In this document: piece by piece, positions 34,309 through 45,900 of the stretch
Numbering within the stretch: the first letter of the stretch is position 1
Layout of the letters: each line of letters opens with the position of its first letter
Assembly: GCA_037903355.1 (NCBI GenBank)
Contig: JBAJFE010000026.1
Location: 2,976,001 to 3,040,000 of the forward strand
DNA: 64,000 nt
Source of the DNA: Trichuris trichiura
Taxonomy: Eukaryota; Nematoda; Enoplea; Trichinellida; Trichuridae
Direction: 5' to 3'
Notes under the pieces: generated by a model
Told to the model about the DNA's origin: nothing
Databases searched by the model: none
What the model saw: the letters and a program-made list of their open reading frames with translations, nothing else
Program-made: the position numbers and the translations under genes

Positions 34309-34751
34309 GAATACTGGGTGGCTTTTAACGGGTCAGATTTTTTTAGTGGTAAATTCTTTAATATAGTTTTGTCTAGCCCGTTGATAATGTCTGAAATAAA
34401 ACTGAAGTAAATGCCCTCCCAACGAATGGATGAGCGAGTATTAGGGAAAAGATTCAAAACAAGCACTTAGCAGATGCGGAGCTTTCGGGACTCACCTTGA
34501 CCCATCGCTAGCGATGATGATAATGCCTTGGCATGACGCCTGGCATTGTCCCGTCGTCAGCGATGGTGGAATTGCCATCATCGCTGACGACAGGACAAGG
34601 TTAGTCCTGAAAGCTCTGAATCTGCTGAGTGTTTGTTTTCATCTTTTCCCTAATAACTGCTCATCCATTTGTTGGGAGGGCATTTACTTCAGTTTTATTT
34701 CAGACATTATCAACGGGCTAGACAAAACCGCATTAAAGAATTTACCACCAG
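34309..34751. mobile_element. PLE-derived palindrome next to the solo LTR
   Basis: Arms 34351-34490 are the inverse of 34610-34747 (blocks 'ggtaaattcttta', 'gacattatcaacgggctag', 'ctcatccatttgttggg'). The 11-bp repeat GAAACATTATT flanks it (34298-34308, 34752-34762). Its left duplication contains the LTR's right GAAAC, so this element arrived after the LTR. Confidence 0.8.
34578..34620 (+). ncRNA. Hammerhead-ribozyme-like motif in palindrome
   Basis: Core CUGACGA at 34583-34589, stem II CAGGAC with GUCCUG, GAAAGCUC, then UGA pairing with UCG before the core. The opposite arm (about 34470-34510, minus strand) keeps GAAAGCUC but its core reads CUAGCGA, so it is probably dead. Confidence 0.6.
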
Positions 34752-34788
34752 GAAACATTATTAGCACTAATTTCAGTAGCTTCTTAAT

Positions 34789-35198
34789 TTCATAGTTGGT
34801 CTTTTGGTTCACGGGTTTCGCCTGTTTGATGTATCTGTAAATAAACTTAAAAGTGCCGTACCAACGAATAAATGAGCAAATTGTTAGAGAAAATTACAGA
34901 ATGAGTTTGTACCGTAAGTTTTGGAACTGCTCTTGTTCCGTCGTCAGCAGTGTAAGGAAGTTCACGACGGAACAAGAACAACGGAACGGAACAGCAGTGC
35001 TGATGACGGAACAAGAGCAGTTCCAAAACTTACGGTACAAACTCATTCTGTAATTTTCTCTAACAATTTGCTCATTTATTCGTTGGTAGGGCACTTTGAA
35101 GTTTATTTACGGATGCATCAAACAGGCGAAACCCGTAAACCAAAACACCAACCATGAAACAACCTAAGCCTGTTAAAAGACACGCCGTCTTTCGACGT
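34789..35198. mobile_element. PLE-derived palindrome (410 bp)
   Basis: The arms share 'ttgttagagaaaattacaga' and 'gtaccgtaagttttggaact' in inverse orientation. TTCTTAAT flanks it (34781-34788, 35199-35206). The outer sequence ('aacaggcttaggttg', 'ggatgcatca') matches the termini of the PLE at 3919-6233. Both hammerhead copies have stem II and CUGA(C/U)GA but AAAA instead of GAAA at the second core box. Confidence 0.75.
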
Positions 35199-35209
35199 TT
35201 CTTAATAAT

Positions 35210-36690
35210 TAAATGGTAGTACCCGCTGAACTGTGTCCTGTATACTTTTCTATCACCACAAGTCAATGCTTTCAGAAGTACCGCATCCAGAAAGTGGCCA
35301 AGGCGCATAGATGTTCCATTGCATTGTGATCATCCAATGTCAGGAGTAGAACAGATGGAAGATAGACGGCTTCCTACAAACTGTGACGATGCGGGGCCAA
35401 GAACACGCATGGGAAACAAGGCAACGCCTCACAAGAAAATAGCATTTTAATGCTTAACTGGAGTGACCACGCCTGAGTCATGGCAGGACAGGCAGTTTGT
35501 CACATGTCAATGCCGTTTCCACGGCAGATACAGAACACGGCCAAGATGGCAAACGTCGATCAAACGGCAAGCAGTAGAAACTTCGCAGCTGAATGGTTGA
35601 CGTGGACTTGTTTATGCGGTTTGAGAATTGAACACTATTTGAAGTATGCGTTACTGCGTGAGTTCAAAGCCACTTCAAACACACTCTCAGTGTGCAGGAC
35701 GACCAGATTGGACTATTATCACCTGCATCAGTGGTCAGCGCGCATGACTGACAGCACTGTGAAGGTAAGCGAGCCAGTTGGTCACTATATACAACCGCTA
35801 GATGCAGTTTAATGTACAGTAATGACCATCATGACAAAAAGTATGCCCGAGTATTTCTGATCTTGTTTGAAAACCAGATCTACTGGCTTATCACGTTTAG
35901 GTATTGTTGATAATATTTTAGATGCTCCAGATGATAAGGTGAATTCCCTGGTAACGGCGTTTTAAGCTAACGAGTCCTAAAGTAGAGGCATTGCTTAGTT
36001 TAACCCTACAGGTCAAGCTGGTGGTTTCCAGTTTTCAGAATAAAAGCTAATTATGAGGTGCATCGAATTATGCCGTAAAAAAAGAAGCAAATAGTGTTAG
36101 ATCGTTAACAATGTTGCCATTGTGAAAATATTTGCTGAGCAGGACGTTTTCGGAAGCACGCCTTACTTCATTTGAAAAATCTTATCTCTGCAAGCCTGCA
36201 AACTTTTGAAGACTTACCAATTTTCTATCTTTGGTAACATGGCAGAAGCTTAGTGGCAAGTGCGCACAAATAACTGGGCCAGTCAGTGGTGGCTCAGTTA
36301 TTTGATATGACTAATTATTAAACATTAATGCATTTGGTCCATTTAGGAGCAATAAAAATAAGAATTAGTTTGTCAGGCTATCCAGTGTCTATTAAGAAAT
36401 TAAAAATAGCTGCAACACCCTTTATTAATATTTAGAAGAAATGGGCTGCACTGCTTCGATGCTTTCATGATGACATAACTGTATTCAGGAGCCACAACAA
36501 GTAGGAGGAGAGACTCAATGAATCTAGTGCCAGTTGCCCTGGTCGTTTATAAGGCTTGAATTCATGAGAGTTCGTTTGTTTTACAATGAAACCCTCCTCA
36601 GTTGTCCAATATATTTCCAACTGTTTGCTGAAGCATTAATACGAGAGTTTTTCAAAAAGTTTTTGAAAAAGTTGAATAATAATTTTATTT
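35210..36690. other. Intergenic DNA, no supported gene
   Basis: A 110-codon plus-strand frame at 35480-35812 is the longest and has no recognisable motif. Nothing else identified. Confidence 0.35.
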
Positions 36691-36879
36691 GCAATGATAT
36701 CAAACCTATTTTTCAATGTATCTTCCGTCACTCTCTAGGTACTTCTGCAGACGGTGTTTCCACCTCCGCAGACCTTCCTTGTAGAGTCCTGGCGGCTGTG
36801 TATTGCACTAAATCGAGACAGCGCGTTTCGCGTCATCTACTGATTCGAACAGCGTGCCTTTTAAAAGTTTTTTTAAGTT

Positions 36880-37700
36880 TACGAAGAGGAAAGGTCTGAT
36901 GGGGCAACGTCTGGACTGTAGGGAGGGTGCGGAATGACGTCCCACCGAAACTCACGAAGAACACTCCTTACGGTCCTGGACGAATGAGTCGGCACGTTTT
37001 CATGATGGAAAAGGACACTGAGGTGCAGCTTGCCACGCCGTTTTCTTGCCGGTGCGGTCTTTAATTTTTGCAATACTGCTTTCAAATAACTTGTCGTGAT
37101 TGTTCGCTCTCCTTCGAAGAAGTTAGTCAGAATTACTCCGTCTGAGTCGCAGAATATGGTCGCTATAACCTTTCTAGCCGTCCGCTCCGCTTTGTACTTG
37201 GCTGGACCTGCTGACCCCCTCGGTAAACACTGCATGGATTGAATATACTCTCGGCGTCATATTGGTAGATCCACGTTTCATCTCCCGCAACGATACAGCT
37301 AAAAACCAGGACTCATTTGCTTCAATCTTTGTTAAAAGCTTACCAGAAAAGTTAACACGTCGAACCAGCTGTTCTTCGCACAACGTTTTCGGGACCGACC
37401 GAGCTGAAAGCTTCCTCAGACCAAGGGTTTCATTTCATCCAGTATTCCAAATGCTGAATGGAGGAAGTTTCCAGCCATTCTAGCAATTCTCCTGATAATA
37501 ATTCTGCGGTTTCGTTCCACTAGGTTCAGGACAAGGGCTACAGTTCCTTCGCTCGTTGTGGCTGCTGGTCCTCCCGCTCTCCGGTCGTCTTGGCTCCTCT
37601 CTGCCCTCTTTGAAATGCCTTATCCAGTCACAGACAACCGATTGAGATGGTGCACTACTTCTGTAAACCTGCTGCAAAGATGGAATAATCCTCCTCGTTC
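36880..37700 (-). pseudogene. Mariner transposase relic (SETMAR-like)
   Basis: Minus-strand pieces run in transposase order: QSVVCDWIRHFKEGREEPRR (helix-turn-helix region, 37640-37580), a middle with ANESWFLAVS (first catalytic region, 37330), IATIFCDSDGVILTNFFEGE (37160-37100), and VLFHHENVPTHSS plus VIPHPPYSPDVAPSDLSS (37010-36885). The second catalytic Asp is changed (HQDNA to HHENV). Frameshifts separate the pieces. About 1 kb of a typical 1.3-kb element is present. Confidence 0.8.
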
Positions 37701-38295
37701 ACGTCGAAGCATGGGATTTAGGTTGTTGCCGCTTGTCTATCGCTACTTGACCGCTGTCCACGCGTTTTTTGCAATGGCTTAGAGTTACCTTGCTTTCACC
37801 TCAACCTCAGTTCTCTGTAACAAACGTTCACTGCTTCGGTTTCGTGAGCATTTCTGAATTTCCACTGGGACCAACTCTCGAACTTTGGACTTTGACTCAC
37901 TCGGGATTCTAATGTCACGAGATTTAGACTACTTGGGCCATACGGTATCACGGCACATTCAGAATTTCGACCTTCAGGAGTATGAGGCATTTTGACGTTC
38001 CAACCTGTTGAACACTGCTCTCCGTTTGACGTTTCGATAAATTCGCAATTTCGACCGTTCAGGATGTCAACCAGTCCAACCTGTCGACTCATAGCATATC
38101 AGAACAATTCAAGAATTAAGCCTGTTCAGAATTCAGAAACGTTTTTGAAGCCGAAGCAGTGAACATCGGTTGCAGAACAGCAACAGAGAACTGAGGTCAG
38201 GGTGAAAGCGAGGTAACTCTGAGCCCTTGCACATAAGGAAAAAAGGCACGGACGGCGGTCAAATAGCGGTGGACAAGCGGCAACAACCTAACTTC
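37690..38295. repeat. Inverted duplication around the mariner 5' end
   Basis: The block 37735-37880 is repeated in inverse orientation at 38140-38285: shared stretches include 'gacaagcggcaacaaccta' and 'gagaactgaggt'. The central ~250 bp (with several 'aatttcgac' phrases) is unique. The layout suggests hairpin-mediated or aberrant transposition of the mariner end. Confidence 0.65.
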
Positions 38296-38299
38296 TATG

Positions 38300-39908
38300 C
38301 GTCAACTTGAACTATGCATTAACGTGAGCGATGCGTGAACGTGCATGCTGCGGCAACGTTGAATGCGTCACCGTGAGCCATTCCCATTTGTTTGAATCGC
38401 AAGGTTTCCTACACACCTGTAATTTTCAAGCTCAGGCTTACCGTCGCTCAATGCCACGTTCAGAGGCTGTGTAGTGTCTTTTACTGCGATCTTATGCTCT
38501 CTTCAAACATAGGTATTTCCTGTCTCAACCTTCAAACTTCGAACTTAAAGGGCGGAATGTTTGCAGGATTCTAGCAGCTTCTCGACCAGCGATATTCTCA
38601 ACTGTAGGCCATATCTGAGCCGGTAGTATTAATCTTGCTCCGTTGCAGGCAAGGTGAAATAGCGGCATTTCGACTTGGCAAAAAGTAACTGGAGTCGATT
38701 GTCATTTTGTGGCTTTACTCATTTGTCGCCTGCAAAAGCAGCGAGAGGGTAAAGTTCTCTTTGCAAGTGGCCATTACGTTTGTGCAGAAGACGGAATCAG
38801 CAGCTTCGATCAAATGCTTCAGCGATCCCGCGCAGTTACAACATTACTTGTGAGCGCTTAACTAGAAAGACTCTGCATTATGTTCAGGCTTAGACTCAGT
38901 TAGGCCGGGGCAAGAAGGTAGGCACAGAAGTGGCGCGGTTAATACTGTGCTATTCATGCATCGACGTAATGCGGTCCCTGTGGATTGATGGCACGTACTT
39001 TCGTAGTTGCCTTGTATTGTTTGGGGGCATAAAATTAAAATGATCTGTGGGAACGTGCCATACTTCGACGTAAACGGTTAGCTCTGAACTTTACATGACG
39101 CGCAACTTGCAACTGAGCTGTGAATGTGTCAGTAGTAAATTACTACGACCCTGCACATCATATATCAGGTGATTGATACTGTATATCAGTTTGTTATCTG
39201 TCCTGTATACCTTTTTCTGAAAGCTTCGCTCCTGCTAATTTTTTGAATTCTGTAACGGAGCTTGGATAAGAAGTTGGTGTTACTTGTAAATGTTATGTTG
39301 CGTTATTAATACATGACAGCGGAATTTATGTTTGAATCTCGGTTCGGCTTCCGTATTGCGTGTTTTTGGTTTCTGAAGTTAAAAGGACAAAAGCTTTATC
39401 AGCGGATGGACGAGCACGTATTAGAAAAAAGTCAAAACAATAAGTATATTCGTTCGATGTAAAGAAGCCTTACTGAAGTTCAAACGTGAAAACTTTTGGA
39501 CCTCTCAAGAAGCACCCTATTTTCAAAATCGTAACGGCAGAATATGCTTCATTTGGGAATTATTAATGCTACAGATTCTTTGCATGCCGCTTCTTCTCTT
39601 TCAAGTATTCTATCTTGCCGTGTGGCCGTAATATACTATTGTCATATCGTCATTAATTTTTAAAGTATGGACAGCAACAGTGGCTTTTTCCAGTAAGAAA
39701 CGATCTTGTATCGCTTTCTCGCGATGCGCATTAATGATTTGTGTAGGTGCAGTTTAGGTTTCCTTGACTTGTTTTTAATGTGGTTTTGCATGCAGTATGG
39801 ACCTTTGGATTACAAGCGTTTTGTTACATTTAGGATTTAAATTCATGCGCTCCCTAGTTTACTAACTGTGGCCTGACCGTGTCGTTCGTCGTACAGTATT
39901 TGCTGACG
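38300..39908. other. Intergenic DNA upstream of the J-protein gene
   Basis: No gene recognised. A fragment of the PLE-type terminus ('cagcggatggacgagc') lies at about 39399-39414. The last ~120 bp may include promoter and 5' UTR of the downstream gene. Confidence 0.4.
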
Positions 39909-42900
39909 ATGACTGAACACTCCACCGTCATTGATGCTAACAAAGACTTCTACAAAATTTTGGATGTGGAGAAAACAGCAACAGAAGCTGAAATAAAAGT
40001 TGCGTATCGTAAGTTGGCGATCAAGTATCATCCTGATCGGAACGATGGTAGTCCTGAAGCAGCTGAACGCTTCAAAGAGATATCCATAGCCTACGCAGTT
40101 TTATCTGACCCAAATAGGCGTCGTCAGTATGATTTGTTTGGGCCATCGAATGCATTGGTCGACTTCGAGGGTTTGGATATTGGTCAGATGAGCGGTTTGA
40201 GGCGGTTGGTCGGAGCCCTGTGCACGCAAATTGGTATACCTGTACCAACGCAGATATTACCCCGCGTGCTTGGCATTGCCAAAGATATTGTTGACAACAA
40301 GCACGATCCATCGGTAGTACAAGTCGAGTCATTAGCATTCGGTGAGGTTTCTTCTGAGCGAGTAGAAAGACAAGATGCGAAGTTCTACCGTATAAGGTTG
40401 GTGGCTTTAAAAGTATGATATTTTTGATAAAAAAAATTGTTTGATCTTCGTTGCCTGTGTGTTCTTCTTGTGGAAAGCTTGTGTTTATATAGAAAAAGTA
40501 GCAACTAGTAGTGTTTTCGTTAAACCGATTAAATGGAGTAACGGCGCGTACGAATTCGTACCTTCGCACAAGTATTGGGTTGAACACTGGGTGCTTCGTA
40601 ACGGGTTGGAGTTTCATAGTTTTTGGTCTTCTACGGCTTTTTTCGTTTATCTGTTGTGCTTGTATCTGTAAATTGAACGAAACAGCTGCTCTACCAACGG
40701 ATGGATGAGCCGTTATTAGGAAACATTGTACAGATATCAATGCACTCAAATTTTAATAACAGAGCTTTCGGAACGCTCTAGTTCCGTCGTCAGTGAGGTA
40801 GAGAGCGTTCCGAAAGCTTTGAAATTAAAAGTTGAGTGCATTGATATCTGTACAATTTTTCCTAATAACGGCTCATCCACCCGTTGGTAGAGCAGCGGTT
40901 TCGTTCAATTTACAGATACCAGCACAACAAATAAACGGGAAAAGCCGTAGAAGACCAAAAACTAAGTATTGGGTTGTTTCATAAATTCGTTCCGCTTTTC
41001 TCGACTGCTTCAATTTAACTTTTTTCATTGAGATACAGACTGTTCAGTCAACAGTGTATTCTCCTTCACTATTCACAACTTCTTCCTAACGACTGGCCAG
41101 CTGTTCTATTCTGAATCGGTAGAGCTACGTGGAGAAATTGGAGAGCTATTTTTGGAACTCTTCGTCATTCTTGAGTTAAGCGCCACCCAAGGTGGCAGCA
41201 AGCGAACAAAAAGGTGATAATCGGATGAAGTGAGGTTCAGCAAATAATACGGACGCATAATGATCTCTCATCCGATTTCGTGAGTGGCTGTTTTTGTGAT
41301 GGTTCCTGCGTGCGAACAGAGATTGTCGCACCCCAGCGTAGTGATTTGTTGTTGCTTCTGCCTTTTCTGCTGAAACGCGCATACCAAACGCGTTGTTTCA
41401 CATGATCTTGGCGAATATCATCTGGTTCTTTTGAAACCAATTTGGAAGGTACAATACTTTCACAATCCTACCAGACAGAGAACAGTGTTTTGTTGAAACA
41501 ATTCAGGCTTCATTTGCAGGGTTGGGTCTTTAACAGGACTCGGCCATTCCTTCCTTACATGTTGATGTACAGGCACCATTTCTCGTCACACGTGATGATC
41601 TGGTTGAAGAACGGCGAACTTTGGGCTACGGCTTGACGTTATCGAACGAGAAGGGAACTTGCGGCAGAAACGCGCTGGATTTGGTCACCTGAACTCAGCA
41701 GAAGTGGTATCCATGATTTCATATCCTGCACCTTTCCCATAAATAATAGGTCATCCAGGAAATTTTAGTTCACTAAGGCAGTTTGTTTTGTTACATTCTG
41801 CTTTTCTTTGCCTGTTTAAAGCATTGTGTTATCTGTAGTATACCAATCTGTAGGTCGCGTTCCGTGCTATCGAACAATACTTTCGGTTAGACAGCAGCTT
41901 ACAGTCTGCATGAGTTAGCTGAGTGGAAGCGGGAGCATGGACGGAAAACTGAGACGTGCAATTCAGCTTTACGAGTTCAAATCTCAGTGATCTGTAAAGG
42001 AAGCGGTCTCTAACATCAATCCAGCATTTGGTCGAGGTAGCATCTCCAAATCGACAGGGAGATATTGGCTCAAGAGATTGACGAGCAGCTGCGAGAGCTT
42101 GGAAGAGTCGCCACGGTCTGGTCGTCTATCAGGCTTCGATAACCAGGCCTTAAAGGAGCTAGTGGACTTGGATCCCACGAAAACCCAGGGTGAAATAGCA
42201 ATGAAGTTCAGTGTCAACCAACAGACAATATATGCTCATTTAAACCACTTGGGGAAGGTAAAGAAGTTGGACAAGTAGGTCCCTCAAGGGCTGAGTGAAA
42301 AGCAATGTTCAGACCATTTGAAGTCTGGCCGTTTTTATTGATTCAGAATGAGATGGGTCCATTTCTTGATCAGTTTGTCACTGTAGATAAAAAGTTAGTT
42401 TTGTATGACAATCGACGGCGATCGTGACAGTGCTTGAACTCAGATGAGCCACCGAAAAAGTTTCCCAAGCCGTTTCTGCACCTGCGAAGGACAATGCTCA
42501 TTGTTTTTTCGTCCTACTTTGGCATTATTCATTTCAAATTTCTCAAAGATGGGCAATCGATCACAACGGACAATTACTGCCATCTAATCCAGGGGTGGAA
42601 AACGTGTACGGCCCGTGAGACCATTCCAACCGGCCCGCTAAGCATTCCTTTCCACCCGCTGAGGCAACCGCACATGCATGCGAAATTCAGTGAAATGTGA
42701 CTGTGGGAACTTATTTTTTGAAAATGCGATAAACTTATTATATGTGAATCCTAGCAATAACATAAATCTTGCCTAACAAGGAGAGAGCATCAGGCTGGCT
42801 AGGAAGACTGCCTTGCTCTCGGCTCTTTGTCGACAAACCGATGTCGTTAGTCTTCGGAGGCAAGCAGTAGGCGGCACTAGTGTGCGCACCGGTAGCGTGG

Positions 42901-45900
42901 ACCATTGGCTGCCCACCGATCCAAAGTATTATTCTTATCTCGTCTTATCGCTTTGTTCAAGGGGTGGCTTTAAAGAACATATGGGCAAACAAAGCAGGCT
43001 ATGTTTTTCGGTTGAGTATTCTGTACGGCCTGTGAACTGTCTTACAAACGTCAGAACGGCCTGCGGCAGCAAAAAGTTCCCCACCCCTGATCTAATCGAT
43101 GACGCCATGGGAAAACTATTGGGAAAAAGGCCGGCTTTGGCGAACAGACGCCTAACCATTCTCTCACAGGATAACGCGAGACCACACCGCAAGAAGAACT
43201 ACAAAAAATTAACAAACGAGACACGGAACCTCTGCCTCACCCACCATTTTCACCGGACCTGTTGCCAACGTGTTATCACCCTTTAAAGCAATTGGAACTT
43301 CACCATCGCGGTCGAGTATTCGCAAATTAGACTGATCTGGAAAATGACATTGACCGGTTTTTTGGGTATAAAAAAACCCGCTGTTTATTCCGCAGGCATA
43401 AATGCCCTTGTTTCACGTTGGAAACGCTGCATTGATGCCTATGGTATTTATTTCTAGTAAAAATCTTCATCCTGGCTCGAGTTAAATGGCGTTTTGAAAT
43501 ATTTTAATCAAAGTGAGCTAAAACGTTTTGGGAGATCTAATAATAAGTGCCGGTTCACAGTCACGTGACCGCAGACCATTCTCTTAGCTAGCTCCGTGTC
43601 GATTGTCATGGATCTTCTTGGACTAGGGCCTAGAATCCCTTTTCGTCAAACCCGCTTGGATTTCGTGACCTCGCACTTTCGCCCCGATCAAAATTTCCTT
43701 TTTCATACCAGGAAAACACTTTCTAGTTGCTCGATTGCTGATAGCGTCTTCCCTGTAGGCCGGCTGGATATTTTCAGTATTAGCAGCAGCATTAAATTTC
43801 TCGTTTTACGGGAAAACTAGCGCATGTCGGAGGTGCTTCTTTTTATCGACCTGACTCTCCATCTTTCCAGCTGAGCTGAAACTTCTCGTGAGCGTAGTAT
43901 TAAAATTTGACTGTGCTGGCTTGTAGACAATATGACGATGTATGATACATACTGCTTGGCACAACAGCAGCAATGTACAAAAAAGCTTCGGAAGAAAACG
44001 GAACGAACCTGTGAAAGCATCCAATATCTCGTTTTAAGCTATGGAAGCCCAACGTGTTACGTTTTACTTCATTGATTCTTATTTTCAATCAGTTTGTTTT
44101 AGTGATTCTGAACCATTGGCTATTCAATAGGAATAATTCCCAATGATTGCTTAATTGATCTTCAGTTTCACGGCTTAGGCCCGTTTGGTTTGTGTGTACG
44201 TAAAGTTCAAAACGTTCTACCAGAAAATGGAGTATCTTGATGGAATACCTAAAATGTTCCTCCTTCGCTGGTCGGACATCCTGAAGTTGGGTCTTTACTC
44301 TGCCCGTGGCGAAAGCAGCGAAAAGGTGATCTCTTTCTCAGTTGTCACATAGTGTATGGAACAATGCCTATTAGCTGGTGTTATTATACCCGAGCGGTGG
44401 GTGGGTATAGAAAGTCAGTGAGCATGAATTTCCCGAAATCAGTGTTCGCGTAGTTATGGTCGTACAGTCACTATGGTGGTTGTGCATGTTCGATGGCTGT
44501 TCCTTCCATTGTTTCTTCAGGGACTTGCTGTTGTTAATTCCTTCATTGTTGCCTAAGAGAAATGCAGCCATGTGTCCGATAATCTGTTACGCAATCGAAA
44601 TAATTGGTTTCACCCGTGTAGGCAAAGGCTACTTCTACCGTCGACGAGCGGGTAAAAACCCTTGAAATTTATTTACAAATACAAAAACGGGTCAAAGCTG
44701 TGAAACTGAAAGTCAATTACGAAATTGCTGAAGGCCGTTACAAGACATCCGGTCTTCTGAAATTCTCCAGTATTGTTAAAAAGTAGCTTATCAGCGTAAG
44801 TTGTCTGGCGATATATCGTCCTTGGTAACCAATGGGTATGATTAGTTCTTGTAAAGCGTTTTTTCTACTAAAAACAGGCTTTCCGTTTTTGCGCGATAGT
44901 GTATTTCGTTGGTGATAGGCTTCTTATAGTACTGGTGACGTTTCATTAGGCCTTAAATGTAATCAGTGGAGTGCTTATGGGTTTGTTCCCGTTCGAAGTT
45001 GCAATGAACACGAGTCAAATGAGAAAACTTTTTATCAAGTTACGAAACAAAAAACTAAAAAACCAATTTTTGGCAATGCTTTCGGCTCTTTCCTGGAGCG
45101 GTCATCAACGCGAATAATTGTTGCCCATCAACCGAGTTGGCTTCTTAGGGGATGCTCTTACGCCTTTCCAAACCGTGTGGCAACTTCAAGCACATGGTTT
45201 GGAAAGGCATAGGAGCGTCCCTTAGGAAGCCAACTCGGTTGGTGGCCAACAGTTACTTTCTCTGATGACGGCTCCAGGAAAGAGCCGAAACCTTCGTCAA
45301 AAATTCTTTTTAGTTTTTTGCTTTGGAACGAGATTAAAGGTTTTCTCATTTGACTCGTGTTCATTCCGACTTGGAACGAAAACAAATCCATATACACTCC
45401 ACTGATGATGAGCGCTGACCTGTTACAATGATTTCGTTTAAGAGGCTTAAAAAGTGATTGATTAACCGTTGAGGTTACTCAGCGAAGCAGCACTGGAACA
45501 ACTGGAAGGCTAATCTGCTTATTAGCAAAGTGCAGATGAGAAACTTAGATGAAAATAATGTTCAAGACCTTTCGGACCGTGCTGTTTTTTTTTCAAAGAG
45601 CACCGAAATACCATTTCTCGTACGAAGCCGCCGAATTTGACGCGCGTCGAGTACCGCCCTGATTGAATTAAGTGGTTGACGTCTTTCAGCGTTTGCTCGC
45701 CGACCGCAGGCATAATTTACCGGATGGAATGCTGCTAAAGGGTCTTGTCGTTTTTACCCTGAGAATGATTGGCCATTGTTTCACCGTTACTGTCTGGGAC
45801 GAAGGAGATAATACTAGCGCGATAAACTGGAGGAGCTGAACGAACGATTGCAGACAACAGCAGCGAGGAAACAGTGACGAACAAACCTCAGAGTAGAAGT

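Larger units (their letters stand above)
41763..43524 (+). mobile_element. Mariner element, copy 1, interrupted by a hAT element
   Basis: Ends 'ttttagttcact' and 'aagtgagctaaaac' form inverted terminal repeats. Without the nested insertion it is about 1254 bp, matching the second copy at 61835-63084 (1250 bp). TA duplications are not clear. Confidence 0.8.

Noticed and set aside
34900..35050. Two hammerhead copies in the palindrome at 34789
   Set aside because: Stem II and CUGA(C/U)GA are present, but the invariant GAAA is AAAA in both, so they are not listed as ribozymes.
35480..35812. 110-codon plus-strand frame
   Set aside because: No domain, no poly(A) signal or splice context, and no homology that I recognise.
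41897..42010. tRNA-like A and B boxes (tagctgagtgg ... gagttcaaatct) at the start of mariner copy 1, also in copy 2
   Set aside because: The B-box-like bases encode LYEFKS of the mariner transposase N-terminus, and there is no matching acceptor stem.
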